From NCBI RefSeq assembly GCF_013284245.2, contig NZ_CP085876.1:2835001-2899000 (forward strand): 64,000 nt of DNA, given 5' to 3'. The notes beneath the pieces were generated by a model. The model searched no databases. It saw nothing but the letters and a program-made list of their open reading frames with translations, and was not told where the DNA came from. Positions 28,461 to 37,565 of this stretch are shown piece after piece. Source of the stretch: Brevibacillus sp. DP1.3A. Its GTDB lineage: Bacteria; Bacillota; Bacilli; Brevibacillales; Brevibacillaceae. The position numbers and the translations under genes were made by a program. Positions within the stretch are counted from its first letter, which is position 1, and every line of letters starts with the position of its first letter.

Positions 28461-30002
28461 ATGAACTCGGTAAAAAAAGTGGTTGAAATGAGAGGGATCA
28501 CAAAACGGTTCCCAGGCATTGTTGCGAATGACAGTATTACACTGTCCGTAGGTAAAGGTGAAATTCATGCGCTGCTCGGAGAGAATGGCGCGGGTAAGTC
28601 CACACTCATGAATATCTTGTTCGGTCTATATCAGCCGGATGAAGGCGAAATTCTGATTAACGAGAAAGTTGTACAGATCACCAGTCCAAGGATTGCAAAC
28701 GACCTTGGTATCGGAATGGTTCACCAACATTTTATGCTTGTAGAAACATTTACAGTCACGGAAAACATTGTGCTAGGAAATGAACCGAAAAACGGGTTGA
28801 AGATAGATATTCAAAGCGCTGAGAAAGCGGTAGAAAAACTGTCGAATCAATACGGGCTCAAAGTTGATCCGAGAGCAAAGATTCAGGATATCTCAGTAGG
28901 GATGCAGCAGCGTGTAGAGATTTTGAAAACGCTTTATCGTGGTGCGGACATCTTGATTTTTGATGAACCTACGGCTGTATTGACGCCGCAGGAAATCCAT
29001 GAGCTTATCGAGATCATGCATAACTTGGTAAAAGAAGGTAAGACGATTATTCTGATCACACACAAGCTGAAAGAAATTATGGCTGTATGTGACGCGGTTA
29101 CGATCATTCGTCGAGGAAAAGTCATTGACTCCGTATTGGTAAAAGATACGAATCCAGACGACTTGGCTGCAAAAATGGTTGGTCGTGAAGTGAACTTCCG
29201 CGTGGATAAAACGGAAGCAAAACCAAAAGAAACGATCTTGGCTGTAGAGAAATTGACTGCGATGGGTAACCGAGGTGTGAATGCACTGAACAATCTCAGT
29301 TTAGAGGTTCGCGCCGGTGAAATTCTCGGAATTGCTGGAGTCGACGGAAACGGCCAAAGTGAACTGATTGAAGTATTAACTGGCTTGCGTAAAGCAACAA
29401 GTGGGCGTGTCCTTCTTAATGGGAAAGAAATTACGAATCAAAATCCGCGCAGCATCTCGGAATCAGGATTGTCTCATATTCCTGAAGATCGACATAAACG
29501 TGGATTGGTTCTTGATTTCACCATGAGTGAAAATATGGTATTGGAAACGTACTTCCATCCAACGTTTTGCAAAGGCGGTTTTCTTGATTATGGCGCCATT
29601 GACAAGCATGCGGCCAAGCTTATTGAAGAATTCGACGTTCGGACTCCGAGTATTTACACGCCAGCACGAGCGCTCTCGGGAGGAAACCAACAGAAGGCAA
29701 TTATTGCCCGCGAAGTGGACAAGAACCCGGATCTGCTGATTGCGGCTCAACCTACTCGTGGCTTGGACGTAGGGGCTATCGAATTCATTCATCGCAGACT
29801 GATTGATCAACGCGATCAAGGAAAAGCGGTTCTCTTGCTTTCCTTGGAGTTGGATGAGGTTATCAATGTGTCCGACCGGATTGCGGTTATTTATGAGGGA
29901 GCCATTGTGGGGATTGTCGATGCAAAATCGACAACGGAGCAAGAGCTCGGTTTGATGATGTCCGGCGGAAAAGTAATGCAAGGAGGGGGAAACGATGAAT
30001 AG
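28461..30002 (+). CDS. nupO: Nucleoside ABC transporter ATP-binding protein (two ATPase domains)
   Basis: Cytoplasmic ATPase of 513 residues with two ABC domains, as in sugar/nucleoside CUT2-like importers. The first domain has Walker A GENGAGKST at residues 40-48 and FDEPTAVLTPQE. The second has a degenerate Walker A (GVDGNGQSE near 295) and a signature ALSGGNQQK. ATG 28461 is preceded by GGGGTGAG. The 3' end overlaps nupP by 8 bases. Confidence 0.94.
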   Translation: MNSVKKVVEMRGITKRFPGIVANDSITLSVGKGEIHALLGENGAGKSTLMNILFGLYQPDEGEILINEKVVQITSPRIANDLGIGMVHQHFMLVETFTVTENIVLGNEPKNGLKIDIQSAEKAVEKLSNQYGLKVDPRAKIQDISVGMQQRVEILKTLYRGADILIFDEPTAVLTPQEIHELIEIMHNLVKEGKTIILITHKLKEIMAVCDAVTIIRRGKVIDSVLVKDTNPDDLAAKMVGREVNFRVDKTEAKPKETILAVEKLTAMGNRGVNALNNLSLEVRAGEILGIAGVDGNGQSELIEVLTGLRKATSGRVLLNGKEITNQNPRSISESGLSHIPEDRHKRGLVLDFTMSENMVLETYFHPTFCKGGFLDYGAIDKHAAKLIEEFDVRTPSIYTPARALSGGNQQKAIIAREVDKNPDLLIAAQPTRGLDVGAIEFIHRRLIDQRDQGKAVLLLSLELDEVINVSDRIAVIYEGAIVGIVDAKSTTEQELGLMMSGGKVMQGGGNDE

Positions 30003-31068
30003 AGTTATTGCGGTCTTCACGAAAGAATCGTTTCTCGTTCCTGCCGTTGCGATCATTCTTGGTCTTTTGACTGGAGCAATCGCAATGCTGGCAGGTGGAT
30101 TTAATCCAATCGATGCCTATATGGCTTTGATTAAAAAAGTATTTGGAAGCGCGTATAACTTTGGTGAAACGATTCGCCAAATTACGCCATTGATCTTTAC
30201 AGGTTTAGCTGTAGCGTTTGCTTTCCGTACAGGTCTCTTTAACATCGGGGCAGAAGGTCAATTTATCGTAGGGATGATTGCTTCTACTGTCGTAGGTGTT
30301 TCTTTTGACCTTCCAGCTATCATTCACGCTCCACTTGCTATCCTTGCAGGTGCTGTAGCAGGTGGTTTGTGGGGTGCCATTGCCGGTTATTTGAAAGCAG
30401 CCCGTGGTGTCAATGAGGTTATTACCAGCATCATGTTGAACTGGGTAGCTCTTTACTTTGCAAACTGGGTCATGAATGCTTTCTTTATTCCAGCAGGCAA
30501 ACAAACCTCTGAAGAGGTAAAGGATTCCGCGATCATTACTATTGGATGGCTCGCTGAAATGTTTGACAATGCTCGTTTGCACTGGGGTACACTGATTGCC
30601 GTACTCGCAGCTATTTTCTTCTATATCATCCTGTGGAAAACAAAATCTGGTTTTGAATTGCGTTCCGTTGGTTTGAACCCGCATGCTTCTGAGTATGCTG
30701 GTATGAACGTGAATCGAAATGTTGTAAAGGCTATGTTCATTGGTGGTATGTTTGCAGGGATTGGTGGAGCTACTGAGATTTTGGGCGTATTCCACTATCA
30801 AGCGATTATGACGCAGCATACGGGCTATGGCTTTGATGGAATCGCGGTAGCATTGATTGGCGGAAATTCACCATTCGGGGTTATCCTTGCTGCCATATTG
30901 TTTGGGGTGCTCACATTCGGTGCGAGCGGCATGCAGTTTAGTGCGGGTGTACCGTTTGAGTTGATTCGTGTCGTGATTGCTTCCGTTATTTTCTTCGTTG
31001 CTGCACATGGCATCGTGAAAATTTTCGTTAAGCCGATCTTGATGAAGAAAAAGGAAGGTGGAAACTGA
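29995..31068 (+). CDS. nupP: Nucleoside ABC transporter permease NupP
   Basis: Membrane permease of 357 residues, about ten hydrophobic segments, of the BPD_transp_2 family. The conserved FRTGLFNIGAEGQFIVG near residue 78 and GYGFDGIAVALIGGNSP near 275 mark nucleoside/sugar importers. ATG overlaps nupO by 8 bases behind AGGAGGGGG. It forms a heterodimer with NupQ. Confidence 0.94.
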   Translation: MNRVIAVFTKESFLVPAVAIILGLLTGAIAMLAGGFNPIDAYMALIKKVFGSAYNFGETIRQITPLIFTGLAVAFAFRTGLFNIGAEGQFIVGMIASTVVGVSFDLPAIIHAPLAILAGAVAGGLWGAIAGYLKAARGVNEVITSIMLNWVALYFANWVMNAFFIPAGKQTSEEVKDSAIITIGWLAEMFDNARLHWGTLIAVLAAIFFYIILWKTKSGFELRSVGLNPHASEYAGMNVNRNVVKAMFIGGMFAGIGGATEILGVFHYQAIMTQHTGYGFDGIAVALIGGNSPFGVILAAILFGVLTFGASGMQFSAGVPFELIRVVIASVIFFVAAHGIVKIFVKPILMKKKEGGN

Positions 31069-32027
31069 TGGATTGGGGATTAATTCTCAGCAACCTCGTT
31101 CATGATACCATCGTGTTTTCCACTGCCTTGATTTTTGCCGCATTGGGTGGACTGTACTCTGAGCGTTCTGGTGTCGTGAACATTGCACTAGAAGGTATGA
31201 TGATTATCGGTGCTTTTACCGGTGCCGTAATGACCTATGCTTTCCAAGATTCACTGGGTGCTTGGGCACCGTGGGTTGGATTTATTGCAGCAGGTATTGC
31301 CGGTTCTATTTTTGCACTTCCGCATGCCGTTGCTTCGGTTACATTTAAAGCGGACCAGACCGTCAGTGGTGTGGCTCTGAACTTCTTGGCAGCTGGACTT
31401 TCCATCTACCTGACCAAAATTATTTTCGACGGAGCAGGTCAGACAACAACATTGAACAATGTGTTTAACAAATTCAGTATTCCTGGATTGAGTGAAATTC
31501 CTTATATCGGACATGCCATTTTTGAGGCGTATCCTACTAGCTATCTAGCTTTCATTGCGGTTTTCCTTACTTGGTATGTTGTATTTAAGACACCATTCGG
31601 ATTGCGCTTGCGTTCAGTTGGTGAGCATCCGCGTGCTGCTGATACAGTAGGGATCAATGTTAAGAGAATGCGCTACACGGCTGTTATGATCAGTGGTATG
31701 CTGGCTGCATTAGGTGGAGCTACCATTTCTTTGACGACAACCAGTAACTTTTCCCATAACACGGTTTCCGGACAAGGGTTTATCGCGATTGCGGCCTTGA
31801 TCTTTGGTAAATGGCATCCAATGGGTGCGATGGGAGCAGCATTATTCTTTGGTGTCGCTCAAGCGATCAAGTCTTTGGTGCAAATCTTCGGATTGACCAA
31901 TTACATTCCTACTGAATTTATCTTCATGCTTCCGTACGTACTGACGATTCTCGTGATGGCTGGTCTGGTAGGACGATCCAGTGCTCCAGCGGCCCTCGGC
32001 AAACCGTACGATACGGGATCGCGTTAA
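31068..32027 (+). CDS. nupQ: Nucleoside ABC transporter permease NupQ
   Basis: Second permease, 319 residues, with YSERSGVVNIALEGMM near residue 31 and GQGFIAIAALIFGKWHP near 235, the same family signatures as nupP. Its ATG shares one base with the nupP stop. It is the last gene of the transporter unit; a terminator-like hairpin lies 80 bases downstream. Confidence 0.94.
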   Translation: MDWGLILSNLVHDTIVFSTALIFAALGGLYSERSGVVNIALEGMMIIGAFTGAVMTYAFQDSLGAWAPWVGFIAAGIAGSIFALPHAVASVTFKADQTVSGVALNFLAAGLSIYLTKIIFDGAGQTTTLNNVFNKFSIPGLSEIPYIGHAIFEAYPTSYLAFIAVFLTWYVVFKTPFGLRLRSVGEHPRAADTVGINVKRMRYTAVMISGMLAALGGATISLTTTSNFSHNTVSGQGFIAIAALIFGKWHPMGAMGAALFFGVAQAIKSLVQIFGLTNYIPTEFIFMLPYVLTILVMAGLVGRSSAPAALGKPYDTGSR

Positions 32028-32106
32028 TCATTCGTTGACAAAATTTAGCGTCTAGAACCTGTCACTTCCCCTGTGCGATAATTTTTGTGACTGCTTGCGG
32101 TCCGCA

Positions 32107-32133
32107 AAAAACGGTCCTATCCGTTTTTGGAAA
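32107..32133 (+). terminator. Terminator-like hairpin after nupQ
   Basis: AAAAACGG and CCGTTTTT form an 8-bp stem with a TCCTAT loop. It lies 80 bases after nupQ and just upstream of the next gene's ribosome binding site. Confidence 0.65.
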
Positions 32134-32155
32134 TTGTCTGTGGGGAGGGAAAAAG

Positions 32156-33334
32156 ATGAACCGCTGTCTACATATGTACAGCAGTTATCGATGGAACAGG
32201 CTTCTAGGCGCTTTTGTTTTTTGCCTGATGATAGCAGGATCCGGTGGAATGGTTTCAGCAAAAGAGCCAGGACCGGTCATTTCTGTCGTTGTTGATGGAA
32301 TGGGAGTCCAATCAGATGTATCACCAATCCATCGAAACGGGCGCATGCTCGTTCCGATAAGGGTAGTAGCGGAGGCAACAGGATCAGAAGTAAGCTACGA
32401 TGCCGACACCCAAAAAGTATTGCTCAACAAAAAAGGCAAGCATATAACCCTTACAATTGGAAGCCAGACTGCGTACGTAGATGGAAAACGCTTGAAGATG
32501 GATGTTTCTCCAAGTATTGTGAATAAGCGCACGCTTGTTCCGATCCGATTTATCTCCGAGGCATTTGGCTATCAAGTTCAATGGGATGAGACGTCGGCCG
32601 TTGCATACATACAATCTAAACCTGTGGAAGACAAGGCTGCGAGTGTGAAATACTCCTTGAATCCATATGTCGTTCAACAGGGTGATACCTTATCAGAAAT
32701 TGCAGCTCGCCACGACACGAACATAAGTGCCATTCAGAAAAATAACCATCTCTCATCTGATGAGTTACTGTTGGGCCAAATTTTATTTTTGCCAGAAGGT
32801 GCACAAAGAGCTGAGCATCCCATTGCCACAAAGGTTGCCGATGATGAATTGGTTGGGAAACAATTTCGGTTTCCTTTCCACGATAATAGTTGGTATGAGC
32901 CGTATGGGGATAGTTTCGGGTCCGATCGAGAGTGGACCGAGACGAATAGCGGCAGTGTCCGTAGTCACGAGGGCATCGACATTATGGCACCGAAAGGAAC
33001 GCCGATTTACTCGGTATCCGATGGGACGATCAACAAAGTGGGCTGGAATACGTATGGTGGCTGGAGAGTAAACATTACGGATGAGAATGGTCAATATCGG
33101 ATGTATTACGCTCATTTGCAGGCGTATGCACCGGGATTGCATGTAGGGAAAACGATAAAAGCTGGACAACTGATCGGTTTTGTTGGAGATACAGGTTACG
33201 GTGGAACTGGTACAGTGGGAATGTTTGAACCTCACCTGCATTTTGGTCTTTATCGTAACAACACGGGGAAAGCGATCGATCCGTATGATTACTTGCGGAT
33301 GTGGGAGCAAAATAAAGTGGGGAGTCCCCTCTAA
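32156..33334 (+). CDS. Secreted LysM/M23 peptidoglycan endopeptidase with copper amine oxidase-like N-terminal domain
   Basis: A 392-residue exported protein with a signal peptide of about 38 residues ending VSA. Domains in order: copper amine oxidase N-terminal-like domain (about 45-150, with two LVPIRV/I and EATG/EAFG repeats), LysM (about 165-210, YVVQQGDTLSEIA), and M23 peptidase with HEGID near residue 270 and HLHFG near 360, so the zinc ligands are present. It should bind and cut peptidoglycan outside the cell. ATG 32156 follows GGGGAGGG; an in-frame GTG at 32087 lies upstream of the terminator hairpin. No close B. subtilis counterpart at this location is recalled. Confidence 0.88.
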   Translation: MNRCLHMYSSYRWNRLLGAFVFCLMIAGSGGMVSAKEPGPVISVVVDGMGVQSDVSPIHRNGRMLVPIRVVAEATGSEVSYDADTQKVLLNKKGKHITLTIGSQTAYVDGKRLKMDVSPSIVNKRTLVPIRFISEAFGYQVQWDETSAVAYIQSKPVEDKAASVKYSLNPYVVQQGDTLSEIAARHDTNISAIQKNNHLSSDELLLGQILFLPEGAQRAEHPIATKVADDELVGKQFRFPFHDNSWYEPYGDSFGSDREWTETNSGSVRSHEGIDIMAPKGTPIYSVSDGTINKVGWNTYGGWRVNITDENGQYRMYYAHLQAYAPGLHVGKTIKAGQLIGFVGDTGYGGTGTVGMFEPHLHFGLYRNNTGKAIDPYDYLRMWEQNKVGSPL

Positions 33335-33387
33335 TATTGGGACAAACTACTACGGAGTACCTTCACGAATAAAAGGAGGCCCTTCGT

Positions 33388-33543
33388 ATGTGGACTTGTC
33401 CGTACTGTGGGGGAAGCCACGGCTTACCCTTTCACGATGAGCAGTTGGATGGCATGCTCTGTCTCTCGTCTGATTGCGGTCGATTTGTTGAAGAGCATAG
33501 CACATCGGATGATCCTCGAGACTGGGATGCAATGGATATGTAA
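33388..33543 (+). CDS. Small zinc-ribbon-like protein (51 residues)
   Basis: A short gene behind a strong AAAGGAGG, 10 bases before ATG. The product starts MWTCPYCGG and has a second cysteine pair (CLSSDC) about 20 residues later, so four cysteines could bind one metal. The tail is acidic (about residues 36-51). It starts 53 bases after the M23 peptidase and is closed by a strong terminator, which supports a real gene. Function unknown. Confidence 0.75.
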   Translation: MWTCPYCGGSHGLPFHDEQLDGMLCLSSDCGRFVEEHSTSDDPRDWDAMDM

Positions 33544-33545
33544 GG

Positions 33546-33592
33546 AAAAGAGTGAACGCCCTTCGGAATAAGGTGGCGTTCGCTCTTTTTTT
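33546..33592 (+). terminator. Intrinsic terminator after the small zinc-ribbon gene
   Basis: AAAAGAGTGAACGCC pairs with GGCGTTCGCTCTTTT over 15 bp (one G-T pair), 14-base loop, then a T tract. Confidence 0.9.
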
Positions 33593-33752
33593 ATACGTTG
33601 GAAGCGCTGTGATTTGCGTATTATGGGACTTGCGTGAGCGCATAGGATGAAGCACTGGGATATATAATGGAAGATTCTGATGCTTGATGCCCTGACAATT
33701 GGTTACAATAGAGAAGAGTATGAGTAAGCTGATGGAGAAGGGAGATTGGACT

Positions 33753-35048
33753 ATGACTGCTTCTACAACCGAAATTGCATTTCAAAGCTCCCAAATCAAT
33801 GGGATGAACGTACATATCCTTCCAACAGAAAAGTTCAAGACAACGACGATCGTGACGATGATTGAACAGACGTTATCGGAGGAGCACGTAACGAAAACAG
33901 CATTGCTTGCGATGGTCATGAAACGTGCCAGCGCTCGTTTTCCAGAAACGAAGCTATTGCGAGCACATTTGGATTTCCTGTATGGTGCCATTTTTGATGT
34001 AGATGTCACCAAAAAAGGCGAGCGGCAAATCCTGCAAATTTATATGGAAGTACCGAATGAAAAATATTTGTCCAATGAATCCTCACTTTTGGAGCAGGCC
34101 ATCGAATTCGTTGGAGATATGCTCGTCAGACCGCATGTACAGAACAACGCTTTTTCCGAAAAGTACTTGGCACAGGAAAAAGAGACGCTACGTAAGCGGA
34201 TGGAAAGTTTAATCGACGACAAAATGAAGTATGCGAACCAACGCGTAACAGAAGAAATGTGTAAAGGAGAGCCATTCTCTCTTCTCGTCCAAGGGCGCGT
34301 GGCGGATTTGCCGAAAATCTCCGGTCAGGAGCTGTATCAATATTTTAAAGAAGTAACGACGACGAATCCGATCAATATGTTCGTGGTGGGGGATGTTGAT
34401 CAGCAGGAAGTAAGTGAGGCTATTCGCAAGCATATCCCATTGGAGCGCTCGCAAGTAGGAGAACTGCAGATCGAATCGACGGTGAAAGACGTATCTGCTG
34501 AACGCGAAGTGATCGATCGACTCGATGTCAACCAAGCAAAGCTCAATATCGGTTGCCGCACGCAGATCACTTATAAGGATGACGATTACCCAACGCTGTT
34601 GCTATTCAACGGGATTTTAGGCGGTTTTCCTCACTCCAAGCTGTTTGTCAACGTCCGTGAAAAGGAGAGTCTCGCTTACTATGCCGTATCCAGGCTAGAG
34701 AGCCACAAAGGGATTCTCATGATTATGTCCGGGATTGAAGTTAGCAAATATCAGCGTGCGGTTGAGATTATTAAGCAGCAGCTTGATCTGATGCAACAAG
34801 GAACCATATCGGATGAGGAAATGAGCCAGACCCGTGCGACTTTGTCTAACCAGTTCCGTGAACTATTGGACAGTGCTCGCGGCATGATTGAATTTACGTA
34901 CAACGGTGTGATTAGCGGACGTCCTCGGAAAATCGAAGAGCTTTTGGCGGGGATCAACCAAGCGACCATAGAGGATATCAAAAAAGTAGCGAGCAAGGTG
35001 ACGATCGACACGATTTATCTGCTACGGGACAAGAAGGGAGAGGCATAA
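33753..35048 (+). CDS. ymfF: M16-family peptidase-like protein YmfF (no zinc motif)
   Basis: A 431-residue M16 homologue lacking the HxxEH motif: the region where it should lie reads KTALLAMVMKRASA. It is therefore likely the non-catalytic partner of YmfH, as in paired M16 proteins such as mitochondrial processing peptidase. The C-terminal half keeps NVREKESLAYYAVSR. ATG 33753 follows AAGGGAG; in-frame starts from 33699 have weaker sites. One base separates it from ymfH. Confidence 0.88.
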   Translation: MTASTTEIAFQSSQINGMNVHILPTEKFKTTTIVTMIEQTLSEEHVTKTALLAMVMKRASARFPETKLLRAHLDFLYGAIFDVDVTKKGERQILQIYMEVPNEKYLSNESSLLEQAIEFVGDMLVRPHVQNNAFSEKYLAQEKETLRKRMESLIDDKMKYANQRVTEEMCKGEPFSLLVQGRVADLPKISGQELYQYFKEVTTTNPINMFVVGDVDQQEVSEAIRKHIPLERSQVGELQIESTVKDVSAEREVIDRLDVNQAKLNIGCRTQITYKDDDYPTLLLFNGILGGFPHSKLFVNVREKESLAYYAVSRLESHKGILMIMSGIEVSKYQRAVEIIKQQLDLMQQGTISDEEMSQTRATLSNQFRELLDSARGMIEFTYNGVISGRPRKIEELLAGINQATIEDIKKVASKVTIDTIYLLRDKKGEA

Positions 35049-35049
35049 G

Positions 35050-36342
35050 ATGCAGACCACTGTTTTTGAACAAGTAAATGAAACGGTATATCATGAAACT
35101 CTCCAAAATGGATTGCAAGTCTATTTGGTTCCCAAACAGGGCTTCAGCAAAACATACGCCGTGTTCACTACGCGCTATGGCTCCATTGATAGCCATTTCC
35201 GCACTCGAAGCGGGGAAGAAATCAATGTTCCCGATGGCATTGCGCATTTTCTTGAGCACAAAATGTTTGAGAAAAAAGATCGGGATGTCATGCACGAATT
35301 CAGTAAAAACGGGGCGAGCTGCAATGCATTCACGAGCTTCAATCGTACGGCTTATTTGTTCTCGTGCACAGATAAGTTAGATGACAATCTGAATTTGCTG
35401 CTCGATTATGTGCAGGACCCGTATTTTACAGATGCCAGTGTAGAAAAGGAAAAAGGAATCATCGGCCAGGAAATCACCATGTACGATGATAATCCTGACT
35501 GGAAGGTGTACATGAACCTCCTAAAGGCCATGTACCAAAAGTATCCGATTAACATTGAAATTGCGGGTACGATCGAGACGATCTCTCATATTACAAAAGA
35601 ATATTTGTATCAGTGCTATGAAACGTTTTACCATCCTGCCAATATGCTCCTATTGGTTGTGGGCTCCTTCGAGCCAGAAGCGATCATGAAGCTCATTCGT
35701 GAAAATCAGGGAGCTAAAGAGTTTTCTCCTGCACCACAAATCACGCGTGTGTTTCCAGAAGAGCCATCAGCTCCAGCGGAAGCGAAAGTAGAAGCGTTTC
35801 TAACAGTGGGCTTGCCCAAATGCATGATCGGAATCAAAGAAAAGGAAAACGGTCTAACCAAGGAAGCCTTGTTAAAACGCGAGTTGACTACTAAACTGGT
35901 ATTGGACATCGCGTTCGGCACAAGCTCCGCTGTCTATGAGCGTTTGTATGACAGCGAGCTGATTACGGAAAGCTTTGATTTTGACTACAGCAGCGAGCAG
36001 GATTATGCGTATACGATTATTGGCGGAGATACACCTGATCCAGAGCGCTTAGTGGAAACGATCAAAGCAGAAATCGAACAGTTGAAGCAAAACGGTATAG
36101 CCCAGGATGATTTTGAGCGTGCGAAGCGTAAAAAAATCGGAAACTTCATGCGTTCTCTTAACTCCGTAGAGTTTATCGCTAACCAGTTTACCAGCTTCAA
36201 ATTTAACGGAAATGATCTGTTTTCCGTAGTGCCGACCTTGGAGTCGATCACACGCGAAGATGTGGAAAAACGTTTGAAGGAGCATTTTTTAATCGAGCAG
36301 ATGGCTGTTTCCATCGTTCGTTCCGCTTCGCCACAGGAGTAA
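35050..36342 (+). CDS. ymfH: M16-family zinc peptidase YmfH
   Basis: A 430-residue zinc peptidase with HFLEH at residues 66-70 and the downstream glutamate region EKGIIGQEITMYDDNP, so the active site is complete. It starts one base after ymfF behind AAGGGAGAGG and is followed 7 bases later by ymfI. The pair resembles AlbE/AlbF-like and processing-peptidase systems; the natural substrate is unknown, and no precursor peptide gene is visible beside it. Confidence 0.92.
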   Translation: MQTTVFEQVNETVYHETLQNGLQVYLVPKQGFSKTYAVFTTRYGSIDSHFRTRSGEEINVPDGIAHFLEHKMFEKKDRDVMHEFSKNGASCNAFTSFNRTAYLFSCTDKLDDNLNLLLDYVQDPYFTDASVEKEKGIIGQEITMYDDNPDWKVYMNLLKAMYQKYPINIEIAGTIETISHITKEYLYQCYETFYHPANMLLLVVGSFEPEAIMKLIRENQGAKEFSPAPQITRVFPEEPSAPAEAKVEAFLTVGLPKCMIGIKEKENGLTKEALLKRELTTKLVLDIAFGTSSAVYERLYDSELITESFDFDYSSEQDYAYTIIGGDTPDPERLVETIKAEIEQLKQNGIAQDDFERAKRKKIGNFMRSLNSVEFIANQFTSFKFNGNDLFSVVPTLESITREDVEKRLKEHFLIEQMAVSIVRSASPQE

Positions 36343-36349
36343 TGTATTC

Positions 36350-37087
36350 ATGTTCAAGCAAGAGACGCCGTGGGCGTTAATTACGGGAGCTTCCGGAGAG
36401 ATCGGGCAGGCGATCGCTGCCTACCTGATTGATACGGGGGTTCCCCTTTATCTGCATTACAATCGAAATATAGAAAAATTGGAGCCGTTGGTGCAAAAAT
36501 GCCAGGAGCAGGGAGTTCCGTGCGGCATCCTCCAAGCTGATCTACGGGATCCACAGCAAATTGCGGCGATGTTTGCTCAGATGCAGGTTGCACCACTATT
36601 GATCGTAAACAACGCCTCAGTGGACGATGTCGGCTTATTTACGGATGTAACTGTCGAGAAATTCGATGAGCTCATCGCACTCAATGTTCGATCCGCTTTT
36701 TTGGTCTGTCAAGCTGCTGTTCCGGCCATGCTGCGCGCAAGATATGGGCGTATCGTCAACATTTCTTCCATTTGGGGGCTGACAGGCGGTTCATGTGAGG
36801 TGTTGTATTCCATGACCAAAGGAGCAGTCAATACGTTCACCAAAGCCTTGGCAAAGGAAATGGCCCCAAACGGAATTACGGTAAATGCAGTCGCTCCTGG
36901 AGCTATTGCTGGTGGAATGATGGAGCGCTTTGCTCCAGATGAAATGGACATGATCGCGGAAGAAATACCTGCCAACCGTCTCGGACAACCATATGAGGTA
37001 GCCGCTGTCGTGCGCTTTTTGCTTTCGGCGGATTCTAGTTATGTGACGGGGCAAGTGATTAGTCCAAACGGTGGATGGTACACGTAG
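36350..37087 (+). CDS. ymfI: Short-chain dehydrogenase/reductase YmfI
   Basis: A 245-residue SDR, similar to 3-oxoacyl-ACP reductases. It shows the cofactor motif TGASGEIGQ near residue 13, the NNAS stretch near 85, the catalytic ISS then YSMTKGAVN near 150-156, and VAPGAI. It follows ymfH closely in the conserved ymfFHIJ order. The substrate is not predictable from sequence. Confidence 0.9.
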   Translation: MFKQETPWALITGASGEIGQAIAAYLIDTGVPLYLHYNRNIEKLEPLVQKCQEQGVPCGILQADLRDPQQIAAMFAQMQVAPLLIVNNASVDDVGLFTDVTVEKFDELIALNVRSAFLVCQAAVPAMLRARYGRIVNISSIWGLTGGSCEVLYSMTKGAVNTFTKALAKEMAPNGITVNAVAPGAIAGGMMERFAPDEMDMIAEEIPANRLGQPYEVAAVVRFLLSADSSYVTGQVISPNGGWYT

Positions 37088-37187
37088 AAGAGAAGTATGC
37101 ATGAATAAAATAGGAGAAATGATGGAATTCTACCTTTTGTGTGGGCAGCAAATCTGTTCGCAACGTACAAAAGGAGGGAATTTCCCT

Positions 37188-37457
37188 ATGTCGATTCTTG
37201 ACAATTTCAGCGACTGGAAAGCGTTTCTCGGAGATAGGGTAGACCAAGCGAAACAAGCCGGGATGGAAGGCGAAACGCTTCAAAATGTAGCTTATCAAAT
37301 TGGTAGCTATCTGTCTGAGCAAGTAGACCCGAAAAACGATCAGGAGCGTCTGTTGAAACAGCTGTGGGACGCAGGTGATCAACAGCAGCAACAAGCTTTG
37401 GCAACACTCATGGTGAAGCTTGTTCAGAATCGCAATGACGCGAACGCTGGCAGCTAG
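37188..37457 (+). CDS. ymfJ: DUF3243 family protein YmfJ
   Basis: An 89-residue soluble, Gln-rich protein of the DUF3243 family (DNFSDWKAFLGDRV opening). AAAGGAGGG lies 8-9 bases before ATG 37188; the frame is open upstream to 37071, but that part overlaps ymfI and lacks a site. The function is unknown. A terminator follows. Confidence 0.88.
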   Translation: MSILDNFSDWKAFLGDRVDQAKQAGMEGETLQNVAYQIGSYLSEQVDPKNDQERLLKQLWDAGDQQQQQALATLMVKLVQNRNDANAGS

Positions 37458-37463
37458 CCATTC

Positions 37464-37490
37464 AAATCCCCTACTCTTGGGGATTTTTCT
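37464..37490 (+). terminator. Intrinsic terminator after ymfJ
   Basis: AAATCCCC and GGGGATTT form an 8-bp stem with a seven-base loop and a T-rich tail. Confidence 0.85.
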
Positions 37491-37565
37491 TTTCGCGATT
37501 GTCGAATGAAACGAACGTGATATACTACATAAGAAGAGAATTCTGGTTGGCGGAGAGGATTGCAT

